A DNA stretch of 64,000 bases from NCBI RefSeq assembly GCF_029338395.1, contig NZ_CP119809.1, positions 3,410,001-3,474,000 of the forward strand, written 5' to 3'. Shown in pieces: positions 1-9,318 of this stretch (positions are counted from its first letter, which is position 1; the number at the start of each line of letters is the position of its first letter). The translations under genes were made by a program, and so were the position numbers. The DNA is from Halorussus caseinilyticus. Its GTDB lineage: Archaea; Halobacteriota; Halobacteria; Halobacteriales; Haladaptataceae. The notes beneath the pieces were generated by a model, which saw nothing but the letters and a program-made list of their open reading frames with translations, made no database searches and was not told where the DNA came from.

Positions 1-98
1 GGCTGACTGCGTCGGTAGTACGTTGAACTGTCCAGCGCAGCGGCGCGTCTTTCTCGGCGGACTCTCCCCAAACCGACAGAGTCAGCTATAATTCCACT

Positions 99-2774
99 AT
101 GACCGACATCCCCGACAGCTACGACCCCGAGCGAGTCGAACCGAAGTGGCAAGAGGAGTGGCGAGGCTCCGAGATTTACAACCCCGACGGTGAACCGGAC
201 TACGTGGTCGATACCCCGCCGCCGTATCCGACCGGCCAGCTCCACCTCGGCCACGCGCTGGGTTGGAGTTACATGGACTTCGCCGCTCGGTTCCACCGAC
301 TGCTAGGCGACGACGTGCTGTTCCCGCAGGGGTGGGACTGTCACGGACTCCCGACCGAGGTGAAGGTCGAAGAGGAAGAGGACATCCACCGGACCGACGT
401 GCCCCGCGAGGAGTTCCGCGACCTCTGTATCGAGTACACCGAGGACCGCATCGACGGGATGAAAGAGACGATGCAGTCGCTCGGGTTCTCGCAGGATTGG
501 TCGGCCGAGTACCGCACCATGGACGAAGACTACTGGGAGAAGACCCAGCGGTCGTTCGTGGAGATGGCCGACGAGGAGGAAGAAGACAACTACGTCTACC
601 GCGACGAACACCCCGTCAACTGGTGTCCGCGGTGTGAGACCGCCATCGCGGACGCCGAAGTCGAGAATATCGACCGCGAGGGGACGCTCCACTACGTCAC
701 CTTCCCCGGCGTGGACAACGACGACATCCAAATCGCCACGACCCGGCCCGAACTGCTGGCGGCCTGCGTCGGCATGGCGGTCGAACCCGGCGACGAACGC
801 TACGAGGACCGCATCGGCGACACCTTCGAGGTCCCCCTGTTCGGTCAGGAGGTCGAACTGCTGGCCGACGACGACGTTGACAGCGACTTCGGGACCGGCG
901 CGGTCATGATTTGCACGTTCGGCGACAAGCAGGACGTGGACTGGTGGGCCGAACACGACTTGGACCTCCGCCCCGTCTTCACCGAAGACGGCCACCTCGG
1001 AGAACTCGCGGGCGAGTACGAGGGCCTGACAATCGAGAAAGCGAAGGGCGTCGTCGCCGACGACCTCGAAGAAGCGGGTTACCTCGAAGACACCGAACCC
1101 ACCGACCAGTCGGTCGGCGCGTGCTGGCGCTGTGACACCCCCATCGAAATCCTGTCGAAAGAACAGTGGTTCGTGGAGGTCCGCCAAGACGAGATTCTGG
1201 AGAAGGCCCAGCAGGTCGAGTGGATTCCCGACCACATGTTCGACCGCCTCGAAGACTGGACCGAGGGGATGGAGTGGGACTGGGTTATCTCCCGTCAGCG
1301 CGTGTTCGCCACGCCCATCCCGGCGTGGTTCTGCCGCGAGTGCGGTCACGCCCACATCGCCAGCGTCGAGGAACTGCCGCTGGACCCCACCGACACCGAC
1401 CCCGCGGTCGGCGAATGTCCCGAGTGTGGTGCGGGCGCGGCGTCCGAGACGCCGCGCGACGGAGGCGGTGAAACCGCCGGAGAAACGCACTGGGAGGGCG
1501 AGACCGACGTGATGGACACGTGGATGGACTCGTCTATCTCGCCGATGCACGTTCAGGGCTGGCCCGACGAGGAGTTCACGCCGACCACGCTCCGCGAACA
1601 GGGCCACGACATCATCCGGACGTGGGCGTTCTACACCCTCCTGCGAGTCACCGCGCTCGAAGACGAGATTCCGTGGGAGGAGTCGCTGGTCAACGGCATG
1701 GTGTTCGGCGACGACGGCCACAAGATGAGCAAGTCGCGGGGCAACGCGGTCGGTCCCGAGGAGGCCATCGAGGAGTACAGCGCCGACTCGGTTCGCCAAG
1801 CCCTCGCCCTCGGGGGCCAACCCGGTAGCGACATCCAGTTCCAGTGGAAGGAGGTCAAGTCGGCCTCCCGGTTCCTCACCAAGTTCTGGAACATCTTCCA
1901 GTTCTCCTCGGAACACTTCGACGCCGACACCCCGGACATCGAGGCCCCGGCGTACCGCGACGCCGACAAGTGGATTCTGACGCGACTCTCGCGGACCGTC
2001 GAAGCCGTCGAGGACGACATGGAAGCGTATCGGTTCGACTCCGCGCTCCGGTCGCTCCGGGAGTTCGTCTGGAACGACCTCGCCGACGACTACCTCGAAC
2101 TCGTGAAGGGTCGCCTCTACGAGGGTCGGCCCGGCGAGCGAGATGCCGCCCGTCACGCGCTCTACACCGCGGTCTCGGCGTCGGTCCGGATGCTCGCGCC
2201 GTTCTCGCCGCACTTCGCCGACGAGGTGTACCACTACCTCCCCGGCACCGACGGGAGCGTCCACGCCGCCTCGTGGCCCGCCGTCGAGTTCGAGGACGAC
2301 GACGCCGCACGGAAGGGCGACCTCATCGCGGAAGTCGCCAGCGAGATTCGCGCGTGGAAGTCCGACGAGGGGATGGCGCTCAACGCCGACCTCGACCGCG
2401 TGGAAGTCTACTCCGAGCAGGGTCGCGGGTGGGACACCTACGACCTGAGCGAGGCCGTCAACGCGCCGGTCTATCTCGAAGCGGGCCAACCCAGCGTCGA
2501 ACTCGTCCCGGTCGGCGTGGACCCCGACCACAGCCAGATAGGTCCGCAGTTCCGCGACAAGGCCGGGCAGGTCATCGGTGCGCTGGAGTCGGCGGACCTC
2601 AACCAACTCAAGAACCAGAAGAAAATCGAGGGCGAGATTACCCTGACGGTGGACGGCGAGGAAGTCACCATCGACGGTGACGCCGTGGAAATCGAAGAGG
2701 AGTACCGCGCCGAGAGCGGCGAGGAGGTCGAAGTGCTGGAGACCGACCGAGCGACGGTGCTGGTCTTCCCCTGA
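99..2774 (+). CDS. valS: Valyl-tRNA synthetase
   Basis: Class I aminoacyl-tRNA synthetase that charges tRNA-Val in the cytoplasm. The 891-residue protein has the HIGH-type signature [12 protein letters not shown] at about residues 44-55 and the KMSKS signature at residues 542-546, with the editing (CP1) insertion between them. Cysteine pairs of zinc-knuckle type (CPRC near 176, CWRC, CRECGH, CPECG) lie in the insertion. The anticodon-binding helical domain follows KMSKS, and the protein ends with a short beta-rich tail. The start ATG is the first in frame and gives the expected N-terminus. A TATA-like patch at 86-93 is too close to this ATG to place a leaderless start there, so the promoter is not resolved. 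The composition is strongly acidic, as in haloarchaea. Identification is secure. Confidence 0.98.
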   Translation: MTDIPDSYDPERVEPKWQEEWRGSEIYNPDGEPDYVVDTPPPYPTGQLHLGHALGWSYMDFAARFHRLLGDDVLFPQGWDCHGLPTEVKVEEEEDIHRTDVPREEFRDLCIEYTEDRIDGMKETMQSLGFSQDWSAEYRTMDEDYWEKTQRSFVEMADEEEEDNYVYRDEHPVNWCPRCETAIADAEVENIDREGTLHYVTFPGVDNDDIQIATTRPELLAACVGMAVEPGDERYEDRIGDTFEVPLFGQEVELLADDDVDSDFGTGAVMICTFGDKQDVDWWAEHDLDLRPVFTEDGHLGELAGEYEGLTIEKAKGVVADDLEEAGYLEDTEPTDQSVGACWRCDTPIEILSKEQWFVEVRQDEILEKAQQVEWIPDHMFDRLEDWTEGMEWDWVISRQRVFATPIPAWFCRECGHAHIASVEELPLDPTDTDPAVGECPECGAGAASETPRDGGGETAGETHWEGETDVMDTWMDSSISPMHVQGWPDEEFTPTTLREQGHDIIRTWAFYTLLRVTALEDEIPWEESLVNGMVFGDDGHKMSKSRGNAVGPEEAIEEYSADSVRQALALGGQPGSDIQFQWKEVKSASRFLTKFWNIFQFSSEHFDADTPDIEAPAYRDADKWILTRLSRTVEAVEDDMEAYRFDSALRSLREFVWNDLADDYLELVKGRLYEGRPGERDAARHALYTAVSASVRMLAPFSPHFADEVYHYLPGTDGSVHAASWPAVEFEDDDAARKGDLIAEVASEIRAWKSDEGMALNADLDRVEVYSEQGRGWDTYDLSEAVNAPVYLEAGQPSVELVPVGVDPDHSQIGPQFRDKAGQVIGALESADLNQLKNQKKIEGEITLTVDGEEVTIDGDAVEIEEEYRAESGEEVEVLETDRATVLVFP

Positions 2775-3105
2775 GGATTCGCGGTCGCTGACCGCTCACT
2801 CCCCGCCGTTTTCGAACTGGTGGGAGGGGCGGCGGTGCGTGTTCCGGAGTACGTTGACGTTTTGTGTCGTCTCTCGACGCCGACTTCGGTTGGAGGTCTT
2901 CTCGGGTTTCGAGACCACTCTACGATTACTTAGAAATTAAATATCTATTTAAAGGAATCAAAAATGTGACTTAGAGGCGGAAAGAGCATTGGACAGCGTT
3001 CGGCTCGTGGGCGCGGCGCGTTCGCGCGCCGCGCCCACTCGCGCTCTCTCGTCCGTCCGTCGGAGAACCGTCGCCATTTTCACGCCGACACCCCTCCACG
3101 GACGC
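2775..3105. other. Intergenic region with AT-rich patch and strong hairpin
   Basis: No convincing gene is visible. An AT-rich patch at about 2930-2965 contains a TATA-like TATTTAAA, which could start a transcript with a leader of about 130 bases before the aminopeptidase ATG at 3106. Within that leader, 3007-3020 and 3025-3038 form a perfect 14-base-pair stem closed by a TTCG loop. Whether the hairpin acts in the leader RNA or is incidental GC-rich sequence is not known. Confidence 0.5.
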
Positions 3106-4203
3106 ATGGACCAGCGGATTCACGAACACGCCGAAGTACTCGTAGACTGGAGCGCCCGCATCGAGGCGGGCGACGACGTGGTGATGCGCGTAGACGAGGG
3201 CGCACACGAACTCGGGGTCGCCGTCGCCGAGAAACTCGGCGAACGCGGCGCGAACGTCCTGCCCACCTACAACTCCGACGAGGTGGAGGCGGCGTTCATC
3301 CGGGGGCACGACGGCGACTTCGACCAAGACCCCGACTTCGAGTTGGAGATGCTCGAACGCGCCGACTCGGTGCTGTCGCTCCGCGGGAAGAACAACACCG
3401 CCGAGAAAGGGGCCGTCGCGGGCGACAAGCGCGCGTCGTACAAGAAGTCTCGGACCGCAATCAAGGCCCGACGGATGGACACCGACTGGGTTTCGACCAT
3501 GCACCCCACGCGCGCACACGCCCAGAACGCGGGCATGGGCTACGAGGAGTACAAGGACTTCGTGTACGACGCCATCCTACGCGACTGGGAGACGCTGGCC
3601 GACGAGATGGCGAATTTGAAGGCCCTGCTGGACGAGGGGAGCGAGGTCCGCCTCGTCAAAGCCGAGACCGACCTCACGATGTCCATCGAGGACAGAACCG
3701 CGGTCAACAGCGCCGCGTCGGTCGCTTACGACAGCCACAACCTCCCGAGCGGCGAGGTGTTCACCGCGCCCGAGACCACCGAGGGCGAAGTCTACTTCGA
3801 CGTGCCGATGACCCACGACGGCGCGCGCATCCGGGACGTTCACCTCACCTTCGAGGGCGGCGAAGTCGTGGACTGGTCGGCCGAGGTCGGCGAACACGCC
3901 CTCGAAGACATCCTGACGACCGACGAGGGCGCGAAGCGACTCGGCGAACTCGGCGTCGGGATGAACCGCGGCATCGACCGCTTCACCGACAGCATCCTCT
4001 TCGACGAGAAGATGGGCGACACGATTCATCTCGCGGTCGGTCGGGCCTACTCGTCGTGCCTGCCCGAAGGCGAGGAGGGCAACCAGAGCGCGGTCCACGT
4101 GGACATGATAACCGACGTGAGCGAGAACTCTCGGATGGAAATCGACGGTGAGGTCGTCCAGAAGGACGGCCGTTTCCGGTGGGAAGAGGGATTCGAGGGG
4201 TGA
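3106..4203 (+). CDS. Aminopeptidase, M29 (thermophilic metalloprotease) family
   Basis: Predicted cytoplasmic metallo-aminopeptidase that removes N-terminal residues from peptides. The 365-residue length and the order of blocks fit family M29. These include the conserved NTAEKGA-like segment at about 105, AESDLTMSI-like (here AETDLTMSIEDR) at about 190, the FTAPE block at about 220 and the C-terminal RAYSSCLPEG region. The ATG at 3106 was chosen because the protein then begins MDQRIHEHAEVLVDW, typical of the family. An upstream in-frame extension from a TTG at 2989 is rich in arginine and unlike haloarchaeal protein. It stands alone, and a hairpin follows the stop directly. The family is well supported; the substrate is not known. 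Confidence 0.88.
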   Translation: MDQRIHEHAEVLVDWSARIEAGDDVVMRVDEGAHELGVAVAEKLGERGANVLPTYNSDEVEAAFIRGHDGDFDQDPDFELEMLERADSVLSLRGKNNTAEKGAVAGDKRASYKKSRTAIKARRMDTDWVSTMHPTRAHAQNAGMGYEEYKDFVYDAILRDWETLADEMANLKALLDEGSEVRLVKAETDLTMSIEDRTAVNSAASVAYDSHNLPSGEVFTAPETTEGEVYFDVPMTHDGARIRDVHLTFEGGEVVDWSAEVGEHALEDILTTDEGAKRLGELGVGMNRGIDRFTDSILFDEKMGDTIHLAVGRAYSSCLPEGEEGNQSAVHVDMITDVSENSRMEIDGEVVQKDGRFRWEEGFEG

Positions 4204-4218
4204 GCGTTCACTTTTTGG

Positions 4219-4270
4219 TCCAGCTTTTGTCTCGCTCTCTCACTCCGTTCGCTCGCTCTCAAAAGCTGGA
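4219..4270 (+). terminator. Hairpin downstream of aminopeptidase gene
   Basis: Two arms, TCCAGCTTTTG at 4219-4229 and its exact complement at 4260-4270, enclose a 30-base loop rich in CTC and CGT. The hairpin starts 15 bases after the aminopeptidase stop. It may stop transcription or protect the 3' end of the mRNA. The rest of the stretch up to 4545 shows nothing I can recognise. Confidence 0.4.
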
Positions 4271-4545
4271 AGCGAGTCGTCCTACGAGACTTTCTCTCGG
4301 CCGTCTGCTGTCAGCGACCACCTGCCGGAGTCGGTCGCTGTCGGCCCTTTTATCTCGTCGAGAACGGCCACGAGCGCCTTGACGACGAACCGTTCGTCTT
4401 GTATCTATCTCCGTGGTCCGGGGAGTAGGCGAACGCCGAAGCGTCTCGCCCTGCGAGACGCTGATGAATTTCCCGGATTTTGAATTTCATTTCGTGCGGA
4501 TACTCGCAGGACGAATCTCCGACCCGGTATCACGCCGACGAGCGG

Positions 4546-4725
4546 TCACTCCCCTCGTACCGTGAAGAACACCGCCGCGGCGACCGCGACCAGCGCGAGA
4601 CCGACCGCGGCCGGGTCCGAGTCGCCGCCGAACCGCCACCCGAAAGCGACGTAGCCGATGACCGCGACCACGGCGGCGAGTGCGCCGAGCAGTTGCGCCG
4701 GTTTCGGTTGGTCTCGAACGTCCAT
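4546..4725 (-). CDS. Small two-helix membrane protein (59 aa)
   Basis: This short gene encodes 59 residues beginning MDVRDQPKPAQLLGAL and ending VFFTVRGE. Two hydrophobic stretches (about residues 11-30 and 40-55) are separated by a short polar loop, GWRFGGDSDPA, which suggests a helical hairpin in the membrane. Codon use has the strong G/C third-position bias of true haloarchaeal genes. The function is unknown. Proteins of this pattern are common as unnamed small membrane proteins in haloarchaea, but I cannot assign a family. It could be monocistronic, since its neighbours lie at a distance. Confidence 0.6.
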   Translation of the reverse strand: MDVRDQPKPAQLLGALAAVVAVIGYVAFGWRFGGDSDPAAVGLALVAVAAAVFFTVRGE

Positions 4726-4789
4726 ACCCCGACGTTCGGGTCGGTTTCTGAAAAGTGTACGCTCTTCGGGACGTTTTTCTACTGATTTA

Positions 4790-4971
4790 CGCTTTGACTT
4801 CCTGCTTGCGACCGGCGCGGCGTGGCTCCCGCCGGGATTCGCCGCGCGCTACGACGCGCTGTTTGGGTCGCGGCCGCGCTCGCTCGTGGGGGCCTGTACG
4901 CGGTCGAGGGCGCGCTCGCGGCCGCGAGCGCGCCCGGCGGAGAGGTGGACGTGATGGTCGTCCGAGAGTAA
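4790..4971 (+). pseudogene. Possible degraded small coding region
   Basis: Two overlapping frames together read like one haloarchaeal protein segment. The first has ATGAAWLPPGFAARYDALFG. After a change of frame near the G run at about 4889-4893 comes GLYAVEGALAAASAPGGE, ending MVVRE and a TAA at 4969-4971. Restoring one G would join them. No credible start codon is visible upstream, so this may be a gene fragment. A perfect 28-base palindrome at 4908-4935 lies inside it and 60 bases beyond the stop of the converging metalloprotease gene, so it could instead serve as a terminator. Confidence 0.2.
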
Positions 4972-4995
4972 CTCCCGCGACAGCGGTCCGGGAAA

Positions 4996-6027
4996 CTACC
5001 TCTCGGTCCACCAGTCGCTCCGGCGCTGTTCGTACGTCGCGTTCCGGAAGGGCGCGGGCCACTCCGGGTCCTCCTCGAAGCCGAACCCGTAGCCGAGCCA
5101 GTAGCCGACGTGCCAGCCGACGGCCGGGGTGTCGATGCCGCTTATCGTGATTCGGAGGTCGTCGTAGCGTTCGAGCGCGCCGTCGCCGTCGGGGTCGATA
5201 CCGCGGACCCGACCGCACGACCCAGTGTCACCGGTTCGGCAGGGTAGGTCGTCGCCGAACACCACGACCACCTCGGCTTCGCTCCGGTTGTCCACGAACG
5301 AGAACGAGACGTTCTCGGGGACGGTACCGTCGGCACCCCCGGCGTAGTAGTCGAGTCCGCGTCGGACCTGCTCGCGGACCGCGGGGGTGTCTTCGGTGTC
5401 GTTCCCGGCGAGGTACACCGTGAAGTCGGCGTCGGCCCACGGGAGTCGCCGGTCGGTGGCGTTCGGTCGCGGCAGGGTACTCAACTGCGAGGACGGGGCC
5501 ATGACCGACTGGGGTCCCGCGGAGTGGTTCAGACCGAGGGTGTGCCCGAGTTCGTGTTTCAGGATGAGTCGAGTCGAGTCGTTCGAGTACGACCCGACGA
5601 CTTCGATGGAAATCGGCCGAGAGACCTGACCGCTGTCGTGGACGTAGGGCGCGCATCCCGCGGGTTCCGAGACGTTCGCGCACGACTCGATTTCCTCGAC
5701 GAACTCGACCACAACGTCGGGGTTCGGGGCGTCGGGGTCGAGTTCGTAGCCGATGGAAAATCCGGCGAAGCGCGTGCTGTTGTTCGCCCAGAAGTCGAGG
5801 GCGTCGGCGACCAGCGGCCGGAAGTTCCGCGATTCGTTCGCAGTGTTGTCGATAGCGACCGTCAGCTCCCTCTCCCCCCACGGATTCGGGCGGTTTGGCG
5901 CGTCCTCGGACGTGAGCGCCCGGTGACGATGGTCTGCCGAACCGTCCGCGTCCGCCCCGGTGCCGGGCGCGTCGGTCGCACAACCGGCAAGCACGAGGAG
6001 GGCAGCGACGAACAGTGTTCGCCACAT
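4996..6027 (-). CDS. Secreted lipoprotein with zinc metalloprotease motif
   Basis: The 343-residue protein starts with a lipoprotein signal (MWRTLFVAALLVLAGC) whose lipobox cysteine is residue 16, so it should be anchored outside the cytoplasmic membrane. Near residue 170 it carries HELGHTLGLNH, the long HExxHxxGxxH zinc motif of metzincin/matrixin-type peptidases. The region before it (WGERELTVAIDNTANESRNF) resembles the first strand of a matrixin catalytic domain. A second block from about 230 (FTVYLAGNDTEDTPAVREQVRRGL) repeats this fold pattern without the motif. The gene begins only 27 bases after the stop of the CDF exporter gene, so the two may be co-transcribed. The peptidase role is inferred from the motif; the substrate is unknown. 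Confidence 0.75.
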   Translation of the reverse strand: MWRTLFVAALLVLAGCATDAPGTGADADGSADHRHRALTSEDAPNRPNPWGERELTVAIDNTANESRNFRPLVADALDFWANNSTRFAGFSIGYELDPDAPNPDVVVEFVEEIESCANVSEPAGCAPYVHDSGQVSRPISIEVVGSYSNDSTRLILKHELGHTLGLNHSAGPQSVMAPSSQLSTLPRPNATDRRLPWADADFTVYLAGNDTEDTPAVREQVRRGLDYYAGGADGTVPENVSFSFVDNRSEAEVVVVFGDDLPCRTGDTGSCGRVRGIDPDGDGALERYDDLRITISGIDTPAVGWHVGYWLGYGFGFEEDPEWPAPFRNATYEQRRSDWWTER

Positions 6028-6054
6028 CGACCGCTACGACGACGTTCTTACGTA

Positions 6055-6978
6055 TCAAGCTTTGCCGTCGAATTCATAACAGTCGAAGTCCGCGACGTGC
6101 GAGTACGACTCCGACTCGATTTGGAGGGTCGCGTGGTCGATGTCGAACGTCCGACCTAACTCCGACCGGCAGTGGGCGAGGACCGAATCCGGGTCGGTGC
6201 CCTCCGCGACGACGACGTGGGCCGAGAGCGCGTAGTCGGTCGAACTCAGCGCCCAGACGTGAACGTCGTGGACTTCGACCACGCCGGGGAGGGTTTCGAG
6301 GTAGCGCCGAACCTCCGTGAGTTCGACCTCTCGCGGGGTCCCCTGCAGGAGGATGTTGAGGCTGTCGGCGAGCAGGTCCTTCGCGGAGTAGAGGACGAGT
6401 CCGGCCACGAGAACCGCGAACAGCGGGTCCAGCACCAGCAGGTCGGTGTAGAACAGCGCGACTCCGACGGCGACGGCCGCGACACTGCCGAGGGCGTCGG
6501 CAAGCAGGTGGACGAACGCGCCCTCGACGTTGAGTATCTCGCGGTTCCTCCGGAGGACCCACGCCGCCGCGAGGTTGGCACCGAGTCCGAGCAGGCCGAC
6601 GCCGACCACGACGAGCGGTCGGACCGCGCGTGGGTCCCGAAACCGACGCACGGCGTCGTAGACGATGTAGACGACGGTAGCGAGCAGGAACACGCCGTTG
6701 AGGAACGCGCCGAGGACCTCCGCGCGCTGGTAGCCGTAGGTCCGCTTGGCGTCGGCGGGTCGGGTTGCGACCCACGCCGCCAGAAGCGCGAGTCCGAGGC
6801 TGGCGCTGTCGGTGAGCATGTGAACCGCGTCGGCGAGCAGGGTCAGCGAGTCGGCGTAGAGCGCGCCGACGAACTCCACGACGAGGAAGGCGGTGTTGAT
6901 AGCCAGCGCCAGCGCGAGCGCCCGGAGGCTGGCGTCGGCGGCGTGGTCGTGGCCCGCGTGGTCGTGTTCGCTCGCCAT
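6055..6978 (-). CDS. Cation diffusion facilitator family metal exporter
   Basis: This 307-residue integral membrane protein exchanges a divalent metal (zinc most likely, or cobalt, iron or manganese) for protons. The N-terminus has a histidine-rich metal-binding patch, HDHAGHDHAAD. About six transmembrane segments follow, with the paired metal-site motifs HMLTD in helix 2 and HLLAD in helix 5. The C-terminal cytoplasmic domain (about 215-300) contains VHDVHVWALS and a ferredoxin-like dimerisation fold. The ATG at 6978 was chosen because upstream in-frame sequence lies within the 26-base tandem repeats of a repeat element. The metalloprotease lipoprotein gene follows closely. Metal specificity cannot be read with certainty. 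Confidence 0.92.
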   Translation of the reverse strand: MASEHDHAGHDHAADASLRALALALAINTAFLVVEFVGALYADSLTLLADAVHMLTDSASLGLALLAAWVATRPADAKRTYGYQRAEVLGAFLNGVFLLATVVYIVYDAVRRFRDPRAVRPLVVVGVGLLGLGANLAAAWVLRRNREILNVEGAFVHLLADALGSVAAVAVGVALFYTDLLVLDPLFAVLVAGLVLYSAKDLLADSLNILLQGTPREVELTEVRRYLETLPGVVEVHDVHVWALSSTDYALSAHVVVAEGTDPDSVLAHCRSELGRTFDIDHATLQIESESYSHVADFDCYEFDGKA

Positions 6979-7050
6979 CGGAATCGTGACCAAGTAGAAC
7001 CTCCGGCGTCTTGGGTCTCGCGGCGCTCCGGGGAGCAACCGCCGGGGTGC

Positions 7051-7280
7051 GCTCGACTGACCAGCCGACGGGACGTGCTCGACTGACCAGCCGACAGGAC
7101 GCGCTCGGCCAATCAACCGCCAGCGAACACCCGCCCGACCAAACCACGGTGGGTGGGATAAAGGGGCCGCCCGCTCGCGTTTACGTGGTCGTCTCTGCGG
7201 GCCACTATTCGAGCGCCGAGCGAAGCGAGGCGCGAGAATATCCCGCAGAGCGACCGCGAGCGGGCGGGGGCTTTCGAGGA
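7051..7280 (-). repeat. Family A structured repeat, copy 1
   Basis: A composite element in reverse orientation. A 13-base-pair outer stem (CCGCCCGCTCGCG at 7167-7179 with 7255-7267) encloses a 9-base-pair inner stem (CTCTGCGGG at 7193-7201 with 7242-7250) and a TATTC/GAATA apical stem. The conserved motif GGGATAAAGGGG (7155-7166) flanks the outer stem. Beyond it, about three tandem units of 26 bases (7051-7076, 7077-7102, then a degenerate one) lead toward the CDF gene. Short open frames here, including one reading GGIKGPPARV, are by-products of the repeat. From 7281 to 7488 I see no gene. An AT-rich stretch at 7425-7475 and a weak family B-like core near 7386-7402 are the only features there. 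Confidence 0.8.
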
Positions 7281-7488
7281 CTTCCCAACCTCGGTTCCGG
7301 CGGTTGCCGTGACGAGTCGGAACGTGCAGACCGGAACGTTCGTGGCCGCTACTTCCACGACGATTCCGGCAGGGAGGTTACCGTCGGACCAATCAGCACC
7401 GCGACGGACGCAACTACAGACACCTCTAACAAATAAGAATATAGTCAAACAAAATAGAAAGGAGTCTAAGACGAACAGAAAACCACGT

Positions 7489-8865
7489 CTACGGCTCGGG
7501 GTCGAAGTAGGTCGCCAGTTCCTCACCGAACTCGTCGGCCAGTCGCACCACCTCCGAACCCACCAGCACGTCGTAGCCGTCCTGTAGCGCCGACTCGACG
7601 TGGACGCCGAGCGCCACGTCGTACAGCGCGTCGCTCTCCAGAAACGCCGCGGCGGTCTCGAACTCCCGTTCGCGCTCCACGACATAGCGGTCGCCGTCGA
7701 TGAACGGCCCGTACGCCGACGGGTCGTCGGCGTACTTCCCGAAGAAGCCTTCTGCGTGCTGGCGGACGTGGACCGGCGGTCCCTCGTGGCGCTCGACGGC
7801 CGGTCGCTCGGCGACTTCCAACTCGACGAGGAGGACCGCCGAGTCGTCGGCGAACGTCGCGGTCCGGAGCGCGTCGAACCCGCGGCGCTCGCACTCGTCG
7901 CGGACGCCAGCGAGCGACTTCCGGAGCTGGGGGTAGAGTTGGTCCTCCACCACGTCGGGGGCGTCGAACCGGAGCGCGACGGGGGTCGTCGCACGCGACC
8001 CGACGCGCTCGCGCACACCGCCCTCGCCGAGCGGTTCGGGCGGGTCCGGGAAGAACAGGTCTTCGCGGGGGTCGGCGAGCAACTCGCGGGCGTAGTGCTG
8101 GAGGCGCGCGACGTTCCGGGCGGCGCAGACGGCGGCGACGTTTCGCTCGGGGTCGGTCGGGTCGATGACCACCAGCGGGTCGTCGAACTCGACGGTTCCG
8201 TGGTCTTCCGGGTCGAACCGGACCGGCGGGTGCCAGTCGTCTGCCGCGGCCTCTACTACCGCGCGGAAGCTCCCGTACTCGACCACGAGTAGTTCGGTCA
8301 GGTAGCCCGAGAACCCCCGCGTCCGGAGGTCACTGCCGTAGGCTCCGATGCCCTTCAGGAACTGCTTGAACAGGCGCACCTCCCCGGCGAGGTCCGCGTC
8401 GAGGCGCGCGTCGAGGTACTCGGTGTGGAACGGCGTCCGGTCCACCGCCGACTTGATGTCGGTCGCCGAGTCGAGGCGGTAGCACGGTACGAGGTCCACG
8501 TCGAAGCCGTCGAACTCGCCGGTGACGTAGGGGTGTTCGGCGAACTCCTCGCGACCCTCCGGCAGGACGGCGTGGCCGACTTCGAGTCCGTAGGATTCCA
8601 ACTGCTCGCGGTCCACGTCGGCGGGGAACCGCACGAACAGGTCGATGTCCCGGTCGCCGCTTATCCACGTCCCTCGGGCGGTACTCCCGACCTGAATCAC
8701 GTCGCCCGCCACGGGTAGGTCCGCGATGGCGTCCTCGGCTCGTTCTGTCAGCGCGGCCACCGCCTCGCGCATCCGCTCGCGTTCGCGCTCGCCGGGGTCG
8801 ATTCGCTCGCCCACCGCGGCGACCACCTCCTCGAAGTCCTCGTCGTCCGCGTCCTCGCCGGTCAT
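7489..8865 (-). CDS. cca: CCA-adding enzyme (archaeal tRNA nucleotidyltransferase)
   Basis: Class I archaeal tRNA nucleotidyltransferase that adds or repairs the 3' CCA end of tRNAs without a nucleic acid template. The 458-residue length fits. The nucleotidyltransferase signature GSTARGTWISGDRDIDLF at residues 60-77 carries the catalytic acidic pair of the DID motif, and the LFKQFLKGIGAYGSDLRTRGFSGYL-region helices (about 180-205) belong to the central domain. The ATG at 8865 is the natural start. It lies beside tRNA-Asn, which is transcribed divergently from it, but this adjacency need not be functional. Identification is secure. Confidence 0.96.
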   Translation of the reverse strand: MTGEDADDEDFEEVVAAVGERIDPGERERERMREAVAALTERAEDAIADLPVAGDVIQVGSTARGTWISGDRDIDLFVRFPADVDREQLESYGLEVGHAVLPEGREEFAEHPYVTGEFDGFDVDLVPCYRLDSATDIKSAVDRTPFHTEYLDARLDADLAGEVRLFKQFLKGIGAYGSDLRTRGFSGYLTELLVVEYGSFRAVVEAAADDWHPPVRFDPEDHGTVEFDDPLVVIDPTDPERNVAAVCAARNVARLQHYARELLADPREDLFFPDPPEPLGEGGVRERVGSRATTPVALRFDAPDVVEDQLYPQLRKSLAGVRDECERRGFDALRTATFADDSAVLLVELEVAERPAVERHEGPPVHVRQHAEGFFGKYADDPSAYGPFIDGDRYVVEREREFETAAAFLESDALYDVALGVHVESALQDGYDVLVGSEVVRLADEFGEELATYFDPEP

Positions 8866-8989
8866 CGCGTAGCGATTCTCGCCGCCCGGCCGAAAACGTG
8901 TCGTCTCGCCACGTCAACGACTCACTCCCCTCGGGCGAAAACGAAAGCCCTATCAAATCACTCTCGCATAGGGATGAATGCAACAGGAA

Positions 8990-9062
<73 letters not shown>

Positions 9063-9145
9063 CTTTTCTGCCGCTCACAATCCGCGAGCAGTCTCGTCTG
9101 CGAGCGTCCCCGTGAGCGGCCATGTCGTCGTCACAAACCGAAGTG

Positions 9146-9153
9146 ATTTAAAG
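9146..9153 (+). promoter_or_regulatory. TATA box for tRNA-Met
   Basis: ATTTAAAG is centred about 28 bases before the first base of the mature tRNA at 9178, the spacing expected for archaeal TBP/TFB promoters. It suggests a tRNA transcript with almost no 5' leader. Confidence 0.6.
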
Positions 9154-9177
9154 AATCGACGCTTTACCTGCATCCGA

Positions 9178-9283
9178 GGGCCTGTAGCTAAGTCTGGTAA
9201 AGCACCCGGCTCATACTGGCGACTGGGACATCCAGCGTCATGGGACACCGGGCGATTCCTTGGTTCGAATCCGAGCGGGCCCA
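9178..9283 (+). tRNA. tRNA-Met (CAT), elongator, with 31-base intron
   Basis: Acceptor GGGCCTG (9178-9184) pairs with CGGGCCC (9276-9282), with one G-T pair; the discriminator is A at 9283. The anticodon stem is CCCGG (9205-9209) with CCGGG (9248-9252), and the CAT anticodon is at 9212-9214. A 31-base intron at 9216-9246 follows base 37. A bulge-helix-bulge supports it: CTCA (9210-9213) pairs with TGGG (9241-9244), with three-base bulges TAC and ACA at the cut sites and an inner helix from 9217-9221 to 9236-9240. CAT could also be tRNA-Ile2 read with agmatidine. Elongator Met is preferred because this is the tRNA that carries an intron in haloarchaea. The D stem has one mismatch. Confidence 0.88.
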
Positions 9284-9318
9284 CTTTTCGGTGACAACTC
9301 GTGAGCGCCGCGTAGCGT
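9266..9318 (+). repeat. Direct repeat spanning tRNA-Met 3' end (copy 1)
   Basis: These 53 bases, from the T loop of tRNA-Met through its acceptor 3' end and 35 bases beyond, are repeated exactly at 9453-9505, 187 bases downstream. Duplication of a tRNA 3' end is the usual trace of integrase-mediated insertion at a tRNA gene. Only 134 bases lie between the copies and no gene is seen there. Confidence 0.85.

Noticed and set aside
86-93. CTATAATT as TATA box of valS
   Set aside because: It is centred only about 10 bases from the start codon, so transcription would begin inside the gene; no alternative downstream start preserves the synthetase N-terminus.
303-2606. A 767-codon open frame antisense to valS, and similar long antisense frames over the mutS, kinase, symporter and acs genes
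   Set aside because: High-GC DNA with strong third-position bias creates long antisense frames. Their protein sequences lack family motifs and each overlaps a secure gene completely.
7011-7436. Short open frames reading GGIKGPPARV and similar in all three family A copies
   Set aside because: They follow the repeat, not a gene. The stem changes in copy 3 preserve base pairing rather than the peptide.
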